Shown here: positions 13,051-23,887 of the stretch, piece by piece
Position numbering within the stretch: the first letter of the stretch is position 1
Layout of the letters: the number at the start of each line of letters is the position of its first letter
Origin: Rotaria socialis
Taxonomy: Eukaryota > Rotifera > Eurotatoria > Philodinida > Philodinidae
Assembly: GCA_905331475.1 (NCBI GenBank)
Contig: CAJNYU010003045.1
Span: 124,001-188,000 of the forward strand
DNA length: 64,000 nt
Reading direction: 5' to 3'
Notes under the pieces: generated by a model
The model's input: only the letters and a program-made list of their open reading frames with translations
The model's database searches: none
What the model was told of the DNA's origin: nothing
Translations under genes and position numbers: made by a program

Positions 13051-13270
13051 AAGTTATATATTTTCTTGTTTTGTTTTCACAATACGCATGAGAAAACAAT
13101 TTATGATTGGTTTTATTTTTATATTTAATTTTCGTTTGTTGTCGCATTATTTTTATGCTTAGAAAGAAGAAACAAACAAGCAATAATATCGATTACAAAC
13201 GAAAAAAAACAATGATGATCATTTTGTTTTCTTTTTCTTTGAACAGAGACAAATATGATAGGTCAATGTC

Positions 13271-14146
13271 TCATGAAACAAGTATACAGGCACCACCAGC
13301 AGCCTTGATTTTTTCTTCAGCACGTCGGGAGAAAAATTTTGCCTTGACAATAAGTGGTTGTTTTGGTAAAACACCTTTGCCTAAGACTTTGAAGTAGCCT
13401 GATCGAACACAATTGATAACAGGTACAGCCGAGTTTTCACTGTCGGCAAATTTTTCATGTGTGCGTTGACTTAAAAGTGACCATAAACGATCAAGATTGA
13501 CTGATGGACACCAACGTCGGTTTTTAAGTTTGTGAAATTCACGTTGACCAACTTTACCGAAATAACCCGGATGGTATTTATCGAAAAGTGTACGATGATG
13601 ATGAAGACCACCAGCATTACCACGACCACCAGGATGCTTACGATGTTTGCCAACACGACCGTGACCGTGGGAAACGTTACCTATATGAAAATACTATGCG
13701 AATTCAAAGAAAAGGGTAACACAAAGAGTATAGGGAACTTATCAGAAATCTCTGCAGTCTTTCTCGAATTTTTACTTCGTGGCTTTGGAACTATCAAAAT
13801 GTTTCTAATTGTGCATAAATTTTCTAGAGACACTGTTCGATAATTTTGACACAAATAGAAAATCTGTATCAAGAGAAAAACAATGAAGTTCCAAAATGAA
13901 GCTCTCGCTGATTTTTGGTTGGACTAAAAATTTATAAAAACGCCTAGCATAAATCAGCGATATGAATTTCGCAAGAATCAGGTAACGCTCGTATAACTTT
14001 CTCGCTATGTTTTTATCAGCGCGACCGTGCCTTCTGACGTCTGTCTTTGGAATCTAGAGAATGCAAAATAATGACGTACCACGTAATTTAGTTTTCTTTG
14101 GTTTTTTGTTTAATCGTGAGTTTCTCGCTGAACCACGTGCGGCCAT
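13271..14146 (-). CDS. RPL27A: 60S ribosomal protein L27a (uL15)
   Basis: Component of the large ribosomal subunit. Two exons, 14146-14080 and 13680-13271, give 158 residues; the vertebrate protein has 148, the excess being an N-terminal basic extension ([11 protein letters not shown]...). Conserved blocks are plain: [51 protein letters not shown] and [14 protein letters not shown], ending GGACILVS. The start is fixed by the basic N-terminus and by an acceptor 24 bases upstream. It lies 73 bases after the MGMT stop and 235 bases before the CTU2 start, all on one strand. The intron is 399 bases, long for a ribosomal protein here. Confidence 0.96.
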
Positions 14147-14170
14147 TTTTAGTTTTTATAGAAAATTTAT

Positions 14171-14187
14171 CTGAAATATAAAAATAG
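14171..14187 (-). promoter_or_regulatory. Candidate trans-splice acceptor for RPL27A
   Basis: Minus strand TTTTTATATTTCAG ends at 14171, 24 bases before the RPL27A start codon and inside the 73-base gap after MGMT. It leaves no room for a separate promoter, which favours a spliced-leader site. Confidence 0.5.
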
Positions 14188-14219
14188 TTCGCAGTAGATA
14201 AATAGATATGTATATATGT

Positions 14220-14818
14220 TTATTGTTTTTCATGTTTAAGTAGCCAAAGTTTAACTAGGTTTCTTGTTCCTCCTGAATAATTTCCAATATCACCATTAGA
14301 TCGAATAACACGATGGCATGGTACAATTATTTGAAATGGATTACGTAGCATAGCTGTTCCAGCCGCACGTGCAGCTTTTTTATTTCCAGCTAATTCAGCT
14401 AATTGTCCATAGGTGACTGTTTGACCGAAATGAACATTATCGAGTAGTGCACGCCAAATACTTTCTTGAAATGAACCTTTTTGTGATGCAACATTCGGAC
14501 AAAGCTCAGGTGTTTTAGTTAATTTTTTCGGTGTATGAAAATATGTACGAAGCCAATTAAGACATGATTCAGGCATTGGAAGCTTTCCATTTGATGATTG
14601 AATTTCAACTGGTTGACTAAAGATAACATATTATTGCTGTATTTGAATGAAGATCTTTATAATAATCACTTTTCATCTGGTAGAAAGGATTCATCATTGA
14701 TAGACTTTATTTGTCCGATAGAATGAAGACCTTTCGAACAATAAGTTAATGATAAAAGACCTATTGGTGATGTACAAATTGACGATGAGATTTCACACAT
14801 TTTTAGGAGAATTTTCAT
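14220..14818 (-). CDS. MGMT: O6-alkylguanine-DNA alkyltransferase (MGMT/Ogt type)
   Basis: Suicide repair enzyme that moves an alkyl group from O6-guanine to its own cysteine. Exons 14818-14670 and 14616-14220 give 181 residues. The N-terminal part has SPIGLLSLTYCSKGLHSI, as in the Ada/MGMT N-domain. The C-terminal domain has FQESIWRALL, FGQTVTYGQLA, helix-turn-helix residues ARAAGTAM, the active-site motif PCHRV (Cys about residue 150) and GGTRNLVKLWLLKHE. The length fits single-protein alkyltransferases. Start could also be Met7. It heads a same-strand group with RPL27A and CTU2, and has no acceptor directly before its ATG. Origin (animal or acquired) cannot be judged by eye. Confidence 0.9.
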
Positions 14819-16292
14819 TCACAAAAAAAATAAACGAATATGAAGAGAAATAAGCAAACAACCAGAAATTACCAAATTTGTGGATCCCACCAATCAGAAT
14901 CCTATAATTCATCAACATGATCCTTTGCTCTTTAAATAAGGTTTTTTGGGAAAAGTATGAAATTCAAGTTTTTTACTGAAATTTATCCAACTTTAGAAAA
15001 CAATATCATCTAACTTTTATACGATGATATCATTGAGTTAACTTTTTTTCCATTGGTTAATTATAACTGTTCAGATTGTGGCGCTCTCCATTGCTGAAAG
15101 TCACTGTGTCATGTCATGATTGAAGAATTCATATTGCATGTCTAATTTACGTGACGGAAAATTTATCGAACAGGTTGAGGAACTAGTAGGAGTTCAGAGT
15201 TTAATAGATTAGCTACTCGAAACGAGAAAAATTTGTTTACACAGCATGCTTGCTTCCAATTTACTCTAGTTTTCCACCGGAAATTTATACGACGGAGTGA
15301 GTGACAGAATCATGAACCTAGATAATATTCATAAAAATAAATTTATTCTATTAATATTTTTTGCAATGCTCAGTTCATCTGATCGTTTTTTCACCAAAGT
15401 AGACTAATGACACATGATTTACAGCGTAAACTTCACATCATGCTAATACATAACCAATGTAAACATAAAAGAAAAGATGAATATGAGTAATCACAACAAT
15501 AACGAAAAATCTGAATATCAACAAATCTCCTCATTTATTCTTGGACATGCGGTGATATAATTTATCATGTATATCTATAGAACAAAAAAACAAGTTGAGA
15601 CTGGTTTGAATCATTTTTCTGCTTCCGTAAATAAGCAACGGATTAAAATGACTAAGACTAGATGTGAATACAATTTCCTCTTTATTCAAATTCATACATT
15701 TGAAAAATCACCACCGTTTGGTATCGGAATGGACTTCAGAAGCGATGAATTTTGTTCTTTTTTTTTCGGTATTCAAAAGTAAGTAAACATTGATAAATCC
15801 CTTGGATACAATTTTTCGATTAAATCTGAATGGCGAAATTTTCATGTAGGTACTAAGAGAGAAAAATATTATTTTCTTCTCGAAAAACCACTTACTTAAT
15901 ATATTTTCAGCCTTACATGAAATTTATCGTTAAAATAAATATTTTTATGAACAATAAATTATTGACAGCTTGCATTTACAATCGGTTATCAGAAAGTCAC
16001 TATTTCAAATATCAGAACTTATCCTCCATGAATTTCTATCAGCCAGGATAATTATCGATTGACAGATAGCGAGACATTTATGATTGAATCAAAATTCACC
16101 ATCGACTATTTTTGAGCGATGGATACTTTTTCTATAGAAAGAAAATCATTAATTTATTTATTTATACAGTTTGCTAAAATCTGCACAATTCATATTTGGA
16201 AAAATTTAAATAAAAAGCAAAAGTAAATTGTATATTTCATTAAAATTGCCAATGTGAAATCATATATATTTTACCGGAAACCTTTCTCATTA
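14819..16292. other. Intergenic, nothing recognised
   Basis: Likely holds the promoter of the MGMT group on the right of its start codon and the 3' flank of the LDL-receptor-like gene. No gene or repeat recognised. Confidence 0.4.
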
Positions 16293-17763
16293 TTATACTA
16301 CATGTTCGTAATATGTCTTCATCAATGAATATCTTTGTGCAGCTTCATAGGGCGGTGGTTCATAACATTGTTCATATATATGACTAGATAATGTATCTGC
16401 TTCAATTTCAATATTTGAACCATGAGAAAGATTTGATGTCTAAAATTAGACGAGCATTCGTATAATGTGAATAAAAAGAAAATCAAGCTGAATCTTTACT
16501 TTAAATGAACTATCGACTATATATTGTTTACGTCTACGAATAAAGCATTTAATTAGAATAACAATACCAATTAAAATAACAAGAAGAGCGATGGTAGCAG
16601 CTGAAAGAGTTAAAGATAAATTAATAACTTCAAGAGAAAACATTGTTCGCGGAGAAAACTATCGCGGTAAAGAAACTATAGGTACGCACTAATAAGCTTT
16701 GTGGGATTTAGGATAATCTTCAAAGATTATTTAACTAGGTGGAAAGTTTCTTTTTATTGAAGAGTTTGAATAGAAAAATGTTGATCTGGTTATAGGGAAA
16801 GTTTAAGCTGCATAGACAAGTTCTACACTATATTACGTAATCGACAGATTATTTAGAAAACACTTTATTCTTTTGTCACACTATACAATCGATTTATTTT
16901 TTCTATGAACATGATTTCTATTCGTGGATGATTAATAAAGATTAGCGAGAAACGAGTCCGGCTTTTTCTTCATTAGGGTAGCAACGAGAAGTTTTCCTTT
17001 TGACAGCCGATTTAACACTGCTGCGAGTTCATTTAAATCATTATTCGAAATAGAGATACAGGATAAGCTTTAAAAGAAAACAGATTTGCCCATAATTCAT
17101 CAGAGTTCTTCTAGATATTAAACATACCAATATAAAATTTGAATTCATTGAGCAGCTCAATAAGAAAATTATTCGTATCTAAAATAATGAAAACAAAAAC
17201 AATTATTTAAAAAATTTCTAAACATATTCATATACATATCAGATGTTATATCATTTCTGACATTTACCATAAACTATTAATAATATAAACTTGAATATCT
17301 CTCATTTAATTCCTAGGACACAAAAGTCTGCATAGTATTTCCTAAACGCTAAACTTTCGCCAATATGAAAGTTCATAACAACACTTTAGTCTACGACATT
17401 AGCTATTTAAATCTCTCATGCTTGAAGTCTCAATATGCTTACAATCTTTTTCGATGTATTGACATGCTCGGCGATCTTGTATAGTTTGACACGGTACATA
17501 ATGAAGCATTTTGCAAGCTAAATCACAACGTATATCATCTTTGGGCGGACATGAATAAAGATTGTTTTGGCAAAGTTCTTTTAAAGCAAAACAAAAAATG
17601 AACAGCATAAAAATAAATTTCAAACTTACTACAAAATCGTCCTTCCTCGTCGAATCGATCATGGCAATCAATAATTCCATCACAAAATTGTGACCAAAGC
17701 AGAGTTCGATTGCCGCCATCGCATGTATGACCATTCGATAGTACCATTGCGCTTGTCTTCACT
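16293..17763 (-). CDS. LDL-receptor class A / single-pass membrane protein (model uncertain)
   Basis: Exons 17763-17641 and about 17588-17399 encode an LDLa module (CDGGNRTLLWSQFC, CHDRFDEEGRFC) followed by a second cysteine-rich segment (CDLACKMLHYVPC, DRRACQYIEKDC). Exons 16658-16500 and 16439-16293 encode one membrane helix (about ALLVILIGIVILI), a basic stop-transfer RRRK, and a tail with YEPPPYEAA, a PPxY motif that binds WW domains of NEDD4-type ligases. An LDLa-TM-PPxY order resembles LDLRAD3. The link between the two halves is not proven: the first half runs into a stop near 17401, and another exon-like frame lies between them. They may be two genes. Signal peptide exon not found; a short ATG exon near 18110 with matching phase is a weak candidate. 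Confidence 0.5.
16932..17091 (-). CDS. Possible terminal exon, unassigned
   Basis: After a TTTTAAAG acceptor a 44-codon frame runs to TAA. It includes NELAAVLNRLSKGKLLVATL, weakly like the FLxxxxxGxxVLxA stretch of ILEI/PANDER (FAM3, POMGNT1 stem) domains. A possible upstream exon lies near 17138-17187. It sits between the two halves of the LDLa model on the same strand. Could be chance. Confidence 0.2.
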
Positions 17764-20490
17764 TCTAAAGAGTTAGTTAGTACATAGTGATTCTTTTCTT
17801 CTCTCTTTAGTGCATTTCTTTGTTATGATGTAATTGATATGTAAGAGAACAACGCGTAATGATTTCCTTTTTTCCTTTTATTTGTATGAGAAGGAGAAAG
17901 AGAGAGAGAAAGAAAGTATTAGTGTAAACTAAACAGCAGTTGTCTGTCTTCTTCCTCGTTTTTTTTGCTACTGTACAAGCAGATAATGATCTTGCTTAGC
18001 TGTTTTGTTAAATCAAGTTATTTCCATTGATGAACATTCTTCTTCACATTCATATAATCAAAACTTACGCTGGCTGTTACATACGTACTGATGCCATCAT
18101 CATCATCAATAGCATATTTCTGTGTCTGATGAATTCATGTCAAAATGTCATAATGCATCTCTTTTCTCTCTCCCTCTCTCTCTGCCCTATTCTTGTCAAT
18201 TAACATAGCGTTCGATTAGGTTGTTCATCAGTCGCTTTCGATTTCATACGCTCGAGCGAATAAATATGATGAAATATTGTTCTCTTTTGTCTAGTAGTTA
18301 ATAATAATAAATTATCGTTCACTTTTCGCTTGATTGTTTCTTTTATTTTAGCATGCGCTTTGGCAAATCTATTTTTTCTGACGATGATGAAAAAAAGTAG
18401 AAATCAGATGAAAAGAAATTTTTAAGTAGAACTTTTACTGGTGAACTAAAGTCAAGTACTGTCAGAGTATCCGACGACGCCATTAGACGTGTATATTTAC
18501 TACGAGAATTATTTATGTCTTCTTCCTTTTCTTCACTCGCAAAACTAAACTCTCTAATAATTAGTTTCGAACTGTGAGAAATCTTGTGATTTTTTTATAA
18601 ATCAATGATTTACCAATATTTTTATAACGCCAAAATGATTGGCAAACATACTGCCTTTCAAATCAACGAGTTGATCTTTATGTCAAAAAAGTATTCTCTA
18701 AGGCGAGTTTACTTCCCATTTCAGTGTTTAGATTAATAATGCATAATTATGGTTCGTGTGGAAGAGAATAACTTATATAAGAAGAAAAAAAACATAAAGT
18801 CAAGCAAACACTTTCTATGCATGATGATGTTAAGTATGAGTATGCTATGTGCTACTCAGGTGCGAATTACTTATTATTCGCTTTTTTTTGTATTCATAAT
18901 CTGTGCTTTAACAATAATGGATGAACGAAATCCTTTATTTTAAGCTGGATTATCAAATGGGTTGTTGGGATAAACCAATGATGATTTGAGGGCAATGCAA
19001 TCATAAAAATGATCGAAGGCTTATATTCATGCCCCTGTTGAAACCAATTGATTGTAGAATGGAAATATTCTCGAAGAAAATTATAAGCTGTTGAAAGAAT
19101 CTTTCAATATGGTATTGGATAAAGACTAATGAATTGAAAATTTGCACAAAATATTACATTTTAGAGTAATTTGCCTGTTTATAAGGCTTTGCATTGTGAA
19201 GAAATACTTGATTGTGATATCCGACGATTTGAAGAGACTTTAATTGCCATGATTTATTTTCTTCAGATTAGTAAAACTATCATCTAATCTGTGTTCAAAG
19301 AGGAAACTTTGCTTTTGAAAGACACTTTCAGAGAAACTGATTATTATTTTCCCTGATATAGTATTAAACAAAACAATAAACGGTGACGTACGTCGATAAA
19401 GACATTTGCGCCATACAGTTCTATAATTTGACTTTTATTGAGGGCTTAACGACGTCTCACAGAAAATAACAAATTTCTATGAGTATTCAAAATGGCAACA
19501 TCGAAAGATCACTCAAAGTGAATACTACAGAGTTTTGTATAAAGTTCAAAGTAGAACAAACATATTATTAGATTATTTTCTTTACCAAGCAAATAATAAA
19601 TCAGCTCTTTATTGAATTCATAGGTAAAAATACATTTTCTTTTTCATTATGAGATTATCGAAGTTTTTCTTCAACGGAATAAAATCGAAATCCATTTGAT
19701 ACCATCTGTTATTGATCCGAATACAGAGACAAATTTTTAATTAACTAAATGCTACATATGTAAATTTGTGAACAAAAAAAAAACACTTCAAATTTCGGAT
19801 ACAACAGGACTTGAAGTCAATGTATGCGCATTTCGATCATACTATGCCACAGTACTTAGTATTCTATCTTTTTAATATCTTGTTGAAGGCTCTTTTTTTT
19901 TATTAATTCATATCTATTTTAAAATCTATTGATAAATACCATTTGCATAAAATCTCTAGTAGGTCGATCTCATAAATCTCAGGCTCAATCTTATCCTTGA
20001 GTTCGAATCTTCTTTATGTGTGCGTAACCTAAATCTGGCCAAGACGGTGACCCTATAAAACTTCATATGCGTATATTTTATTTTTTTATTTTTACGATTC
20101 GCGTGCATATGACAATGGATTATCGATGTGTAAATACGTTCTTCTAACTAAATACCGGAGATGTATCATACGCTCCCACATTGGCAAACGAATTTGTCTC
20201 TTAACTTTAAATCTGCGCGTTGGACTTTCTGTAAAAACAAAAAAGCAAGAAGCAGAAAGCCTGCTGTATCGCCCACATATTTTAGCTAAAAAACAACCAC
20301 AAATGAAAAGAAAACAAGATTAACCTTTACGTGGCGTTAGTTTGGAAGTATGGGAGCATATATTCAGCTTTTATGAATATTATAACTACGCAGTGATTCA
20401 AGTGAGATTGTCAGGACTCTCATATAGGTTTAAAAGGACGTACCATTTCGATATCTTGCCATTCGAATAAAACAAAAGCAAAGCGACACA
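17764..20490. other. Gene-poor stretch with microsatellites
   Basis: GA/CT repeats near 17890-17910 and 18165-18185. Frames here are short and without resemblance. The last 150 bases should hold the promoter and 5' UTR of the chitin-binding/EGF gene. Confidence 0.45.
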
Positions 20491-22763
20491 ATGCTGTTCT
20501 CATGTCGTCATATTATTTTATACTTTTTTACTTCATTAATTGTTACTGTCTTTGGCCAAAGTGAGCATGATTGCATCAGAGAATGTATAGTCTATATTTC
20601 ATTTATAGGCACATGTGAAGATTATTCTCCTGATCCGACGAGTTGTGAAAAATTTATTCGATGTTTTCATAATCTACGTATTAAATTTACTTGTCCTCCT
20701 GGTACAGCATGGGAAGATTCATTGAAAACATGCGTATGGAAAGAATATGTTGAAGCGTGCAATGTAGGCAATCTAGTAAATCAACGTAATCTCGGTATGT
20801 TTATTGTCGAGTTTTTTTTTTAAAACTTTTAATTCGTCTATATTAATCGATATAGATGATTCCGAAATGGCAACATATGAAGCTGACCCATACGCTCTTG
20901 ACGATATTCCAGTAGGTAGAACATTAGCTGAAGCTCGCGCTCTTGGACCTTTAGTAACACCTAAACAATATCAATGCACATTATGTAATGTTGGTGTTTG
21001 TGGCGGTACTACGACTACTCTTCAATGTTATTGTGGTAACGCTCAGTGTCCACCAACAGCGCCAAGTATGAAAAATATATCATCTTTTGTATTCTTATAA
21101 ATACTCTTGTTATTTATTTTGAGATCAACAACAAAATCTATGTAGTCAAAATCCATGTAAAAACATTTTCTATCTAAAGTTTGAAATGAACAAATTAACA
21201 TTTATTTTTCAGGCCTCAACGGCGGCCGATGTATGTCAAATGGACAGGGATTTATTTGTCAATGTCCACCAACATTTACTGGCAATCGTTGTGAAGCGCC
21301 TGGTAAATGCGTTTGTTTTTGACAAAACAAGAAATAATTTTTCTTCCATAGCTGTTACACCATGTCAACCAAGTCCTTGTCAAAATGGTGGAATATGTAT
21401 ACCTCAAGGTGCATCGTTTATGTGTCAATGTCCATCGACATTTTACGGTCGTTGTTGCGAAATACCAGTCACAACCACACCACGAGCTAATCCATGTGCT
21501 GTGGTTCCTTGCCGAAGCGGTGGACAATGTATTCCTTCGGGCGCATGTGTGTTTGTGTTATTTTTATTTTTTCTAATAAAATATAGTTTAACTGCTTAGC
21601 TTATATCTGCCAATGTCCTATGGGATATTCTGGTTCGCAATGTGAACTGCGAAATTATTGTATGCCTAATCCATGTGCTAATAATGGTCTTTGTCAACAG
21701 ACGACTACTGGTTATATTTGTAGATGCACTTATCCGTTTACTGGCACCAATTGCCAACAAAGTATGTTGATATCGTCTGTGAATGAAACAGATTAAATTT
21801 GAATCGTTTGCTTTTTTTCCTTCAGTGATTACTGCAGCTCCAACAACAGCAACAACTCCGCTAGCTACACGAGCACCTTGTGGTCTAGCTTGTGCATGCA
21901 CGGTAGTGCCGTGTCCAGTTTATATTGTGATAAATCCATGTCTGCCGAATCCATGGTTAGTTTGTTTTGACGAATCATTTTATTTGCTTGTTTTATTTTC
22001 TCTAGTCTCAACATGGGATCATGTGGAATTCAAAATAATGGAGCACAATGTTATTGTTCGAGTTCCTATACTGGCTATTATTGTCAACATCGTATGTTGA
22101 AAGAAAATTTTGAGAGATTTTAATTTACTATTCGAAGTATTTAGTTCGTACTGGTCGATCATTGATATCAAACGCATGTAATAAGACATGTCTTCATGGT
22201 GGTAAATGTTTTCTAGATGGCATGAATGCTGGTCAAGCTCGATGTTCATGTCCATCTGAATATTATGGACCTGAATGTGAATTTGGTAAGTCAATTTCTT
22301 TTGGTACTTCTATTTTCTCTAGCGAACTTCATGATACATTTTTTACCAGTGAATCGACCAAAATCATGTTCACCGAAAAATCCATGTATGAATAATGCAC
22401 AATGTATTACAACAAAATCAAATTCAGAATGTGTCTGTAAAAATGGTACATCGGGTATTTTATGTGAAAAAAGTAAGTTTTGTTACTTCTATTGCTTCGA
22501 TAGTCTGATAGTTGGCATTCTAGTTAAACGATCCAATGATCGGCAATACTGTCCACTTAATTGTCAAGCTGGTGGCACATGTGTTTATGTAAAAACCGAA
22601 TCAAAATGTCGTTGTACAAAAGGTCGAAGTGGTCGCTTATGCGAATTAAGTAGGTTTAAAAGAAAACATTTCCCTATTATCTATTCGAAAGTTCTTCTTT
22701 CTAATTCTAGGTTCTGATAAATCCTTATCGACTAATGAAGATGATATTGATATGCTTGAATAA
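20491..22763 (+). CDS. Secreted chitin-binding (CBM14) and EGF-repeat protein
   Basis: Twelve exons (20491-20794, 20856-21065, 21124-21156, 21213-21302, 21352-21546, 21600-21761, 21826-21955, 22006-22091, 22145-22285, 22350-22472, 22524-22649, 22711-22763) give 550 residues with every junction in phase. Residues 1-22 form a signal peptide (ILYFFTSLIVTVFG). One peritrophin-A type chitin-binding domain follows (CEDYSPDPTSCEKFIRC, CPPGTAWEDSLKTC), then a cysteine-rich spacer, then about eight EGF modules such as CQPSPCQNGGIC, CQCPMGYSGSQCE and CRCTKGRSGRLCE, and a short acidic tail. No membrane segment is seen, so it is probably extracellular matrix, cuticle or gut lining. Nearly all introns are phase 1, the class that allows module shuffling. 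AATAAA overlaps the stop at 22759-22768. Confidence 0.85.
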
Positions 22764-22768
22764 ATAAA
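22759..22768 (+). terminator. Polyadenylation signals overlapping the stop codon
   Basis: Two overlapping AATAAA hexamers (22759-22764 and 22763-22768) at the stop of the EGF gene, implying a very short 3' UTR if used. Confidence 0.4.
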
Positions 22769-23887
22769 CTATGAACACAGTCATCACTGTCTTTTGATTT
22801 TCTTCTATCATTTGAACCGTAGAAATACGTAAATCCGTATAGTTAAAGCATACAGGCATTCAACTGATTGATTATAAAAGATAAATAATAGAAATCTTCT
22901 TATTTCTGTTTTGTCTTTCCAAGACATCGATATCAGCATATCATTTCGGCTCAAAATAAAACTACTTTGAATCGATCTTGTGGTAAAGACATGAAAAAAA
23001 TCTAATTATTTTCTTCAAACTAAAATCAGTAACCAAAAATACTTTTCATCTAAATGTAAACAAGATAAATAAAAATTATTAAAATTTTTCATCGCATTTG
23101 CCAACAATGAAAAACAAATCTACCTGAATATTCACGTTGACCTGAGCTGAATGGAAGAAAAAAACTAAAGAATAGAAATTCAAGATTATCATCTTGTCAT
23201 GCGTTTGTCTCCAATGACTAATTTACTATTCAATCGATTAATTGATTGCTCCTGCATGCAAACATTTAGATAACATCAATAGAATTAGAAACCTACAAAA
23301 GTAAACAAGATACTCTTTTGTAATCAACAGACGTTCGCTTGTCTTGCAGTACTAAACGATGACAAGGTGTTAACGAGAATGTAGTTACTGTTAAAAAAAT
23401 ACTTCTCTGCCTTCTCGTTTAGTTCTGTGTTCATAAAAAATTCCTTAGATAACAATTGAATCGTTCTTAAGGAGGAAATATAAATGATCGCTTTTTTTTA
23501 TACTGTCTTTTTTTTCTCCATATGGCGATTGTCAATGACATTAGTACGACATGGAAAAAGGAGAAAAAAGAATGATGATAAGTTGCCATACTAATGTCTA
23601 CTTACAGTAATGATGATAACAAACAGGAAAAAATAGTTATATCGCTGATGATACTATACAGATGCCTTTATTTATATGTTTCTAGTAGATTGAATACATA
23701 CGAGAAACAGAATCCGTAATAGTTACTGTAGCTGCGATCATTGATCGACGCTGTTAGACAAATAACAATTGTTCTTATTGTTATCATTTGATGCATAGTT
23801 GATTCCGAGAAGAAGAAAAAGGAGAAAATCATTCTTTCATCGTCACTCATTAATGATCGGTTGCATCGTTTTTTAACTTTTTAACAA
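22769..23887. other. Intergenic, nothing recognised
   Basis: Separates the EGF gene from the innexin. Short frames only. Probably holds the innexin promoter. Confidence 0.4.

Noticed and set aside
21276..21901. Minus-strand frames opposite the EGF gene
   Set aside because: They are antisense shadows of cysteine-rich EGF exons that splice cleanly on the plus strand.
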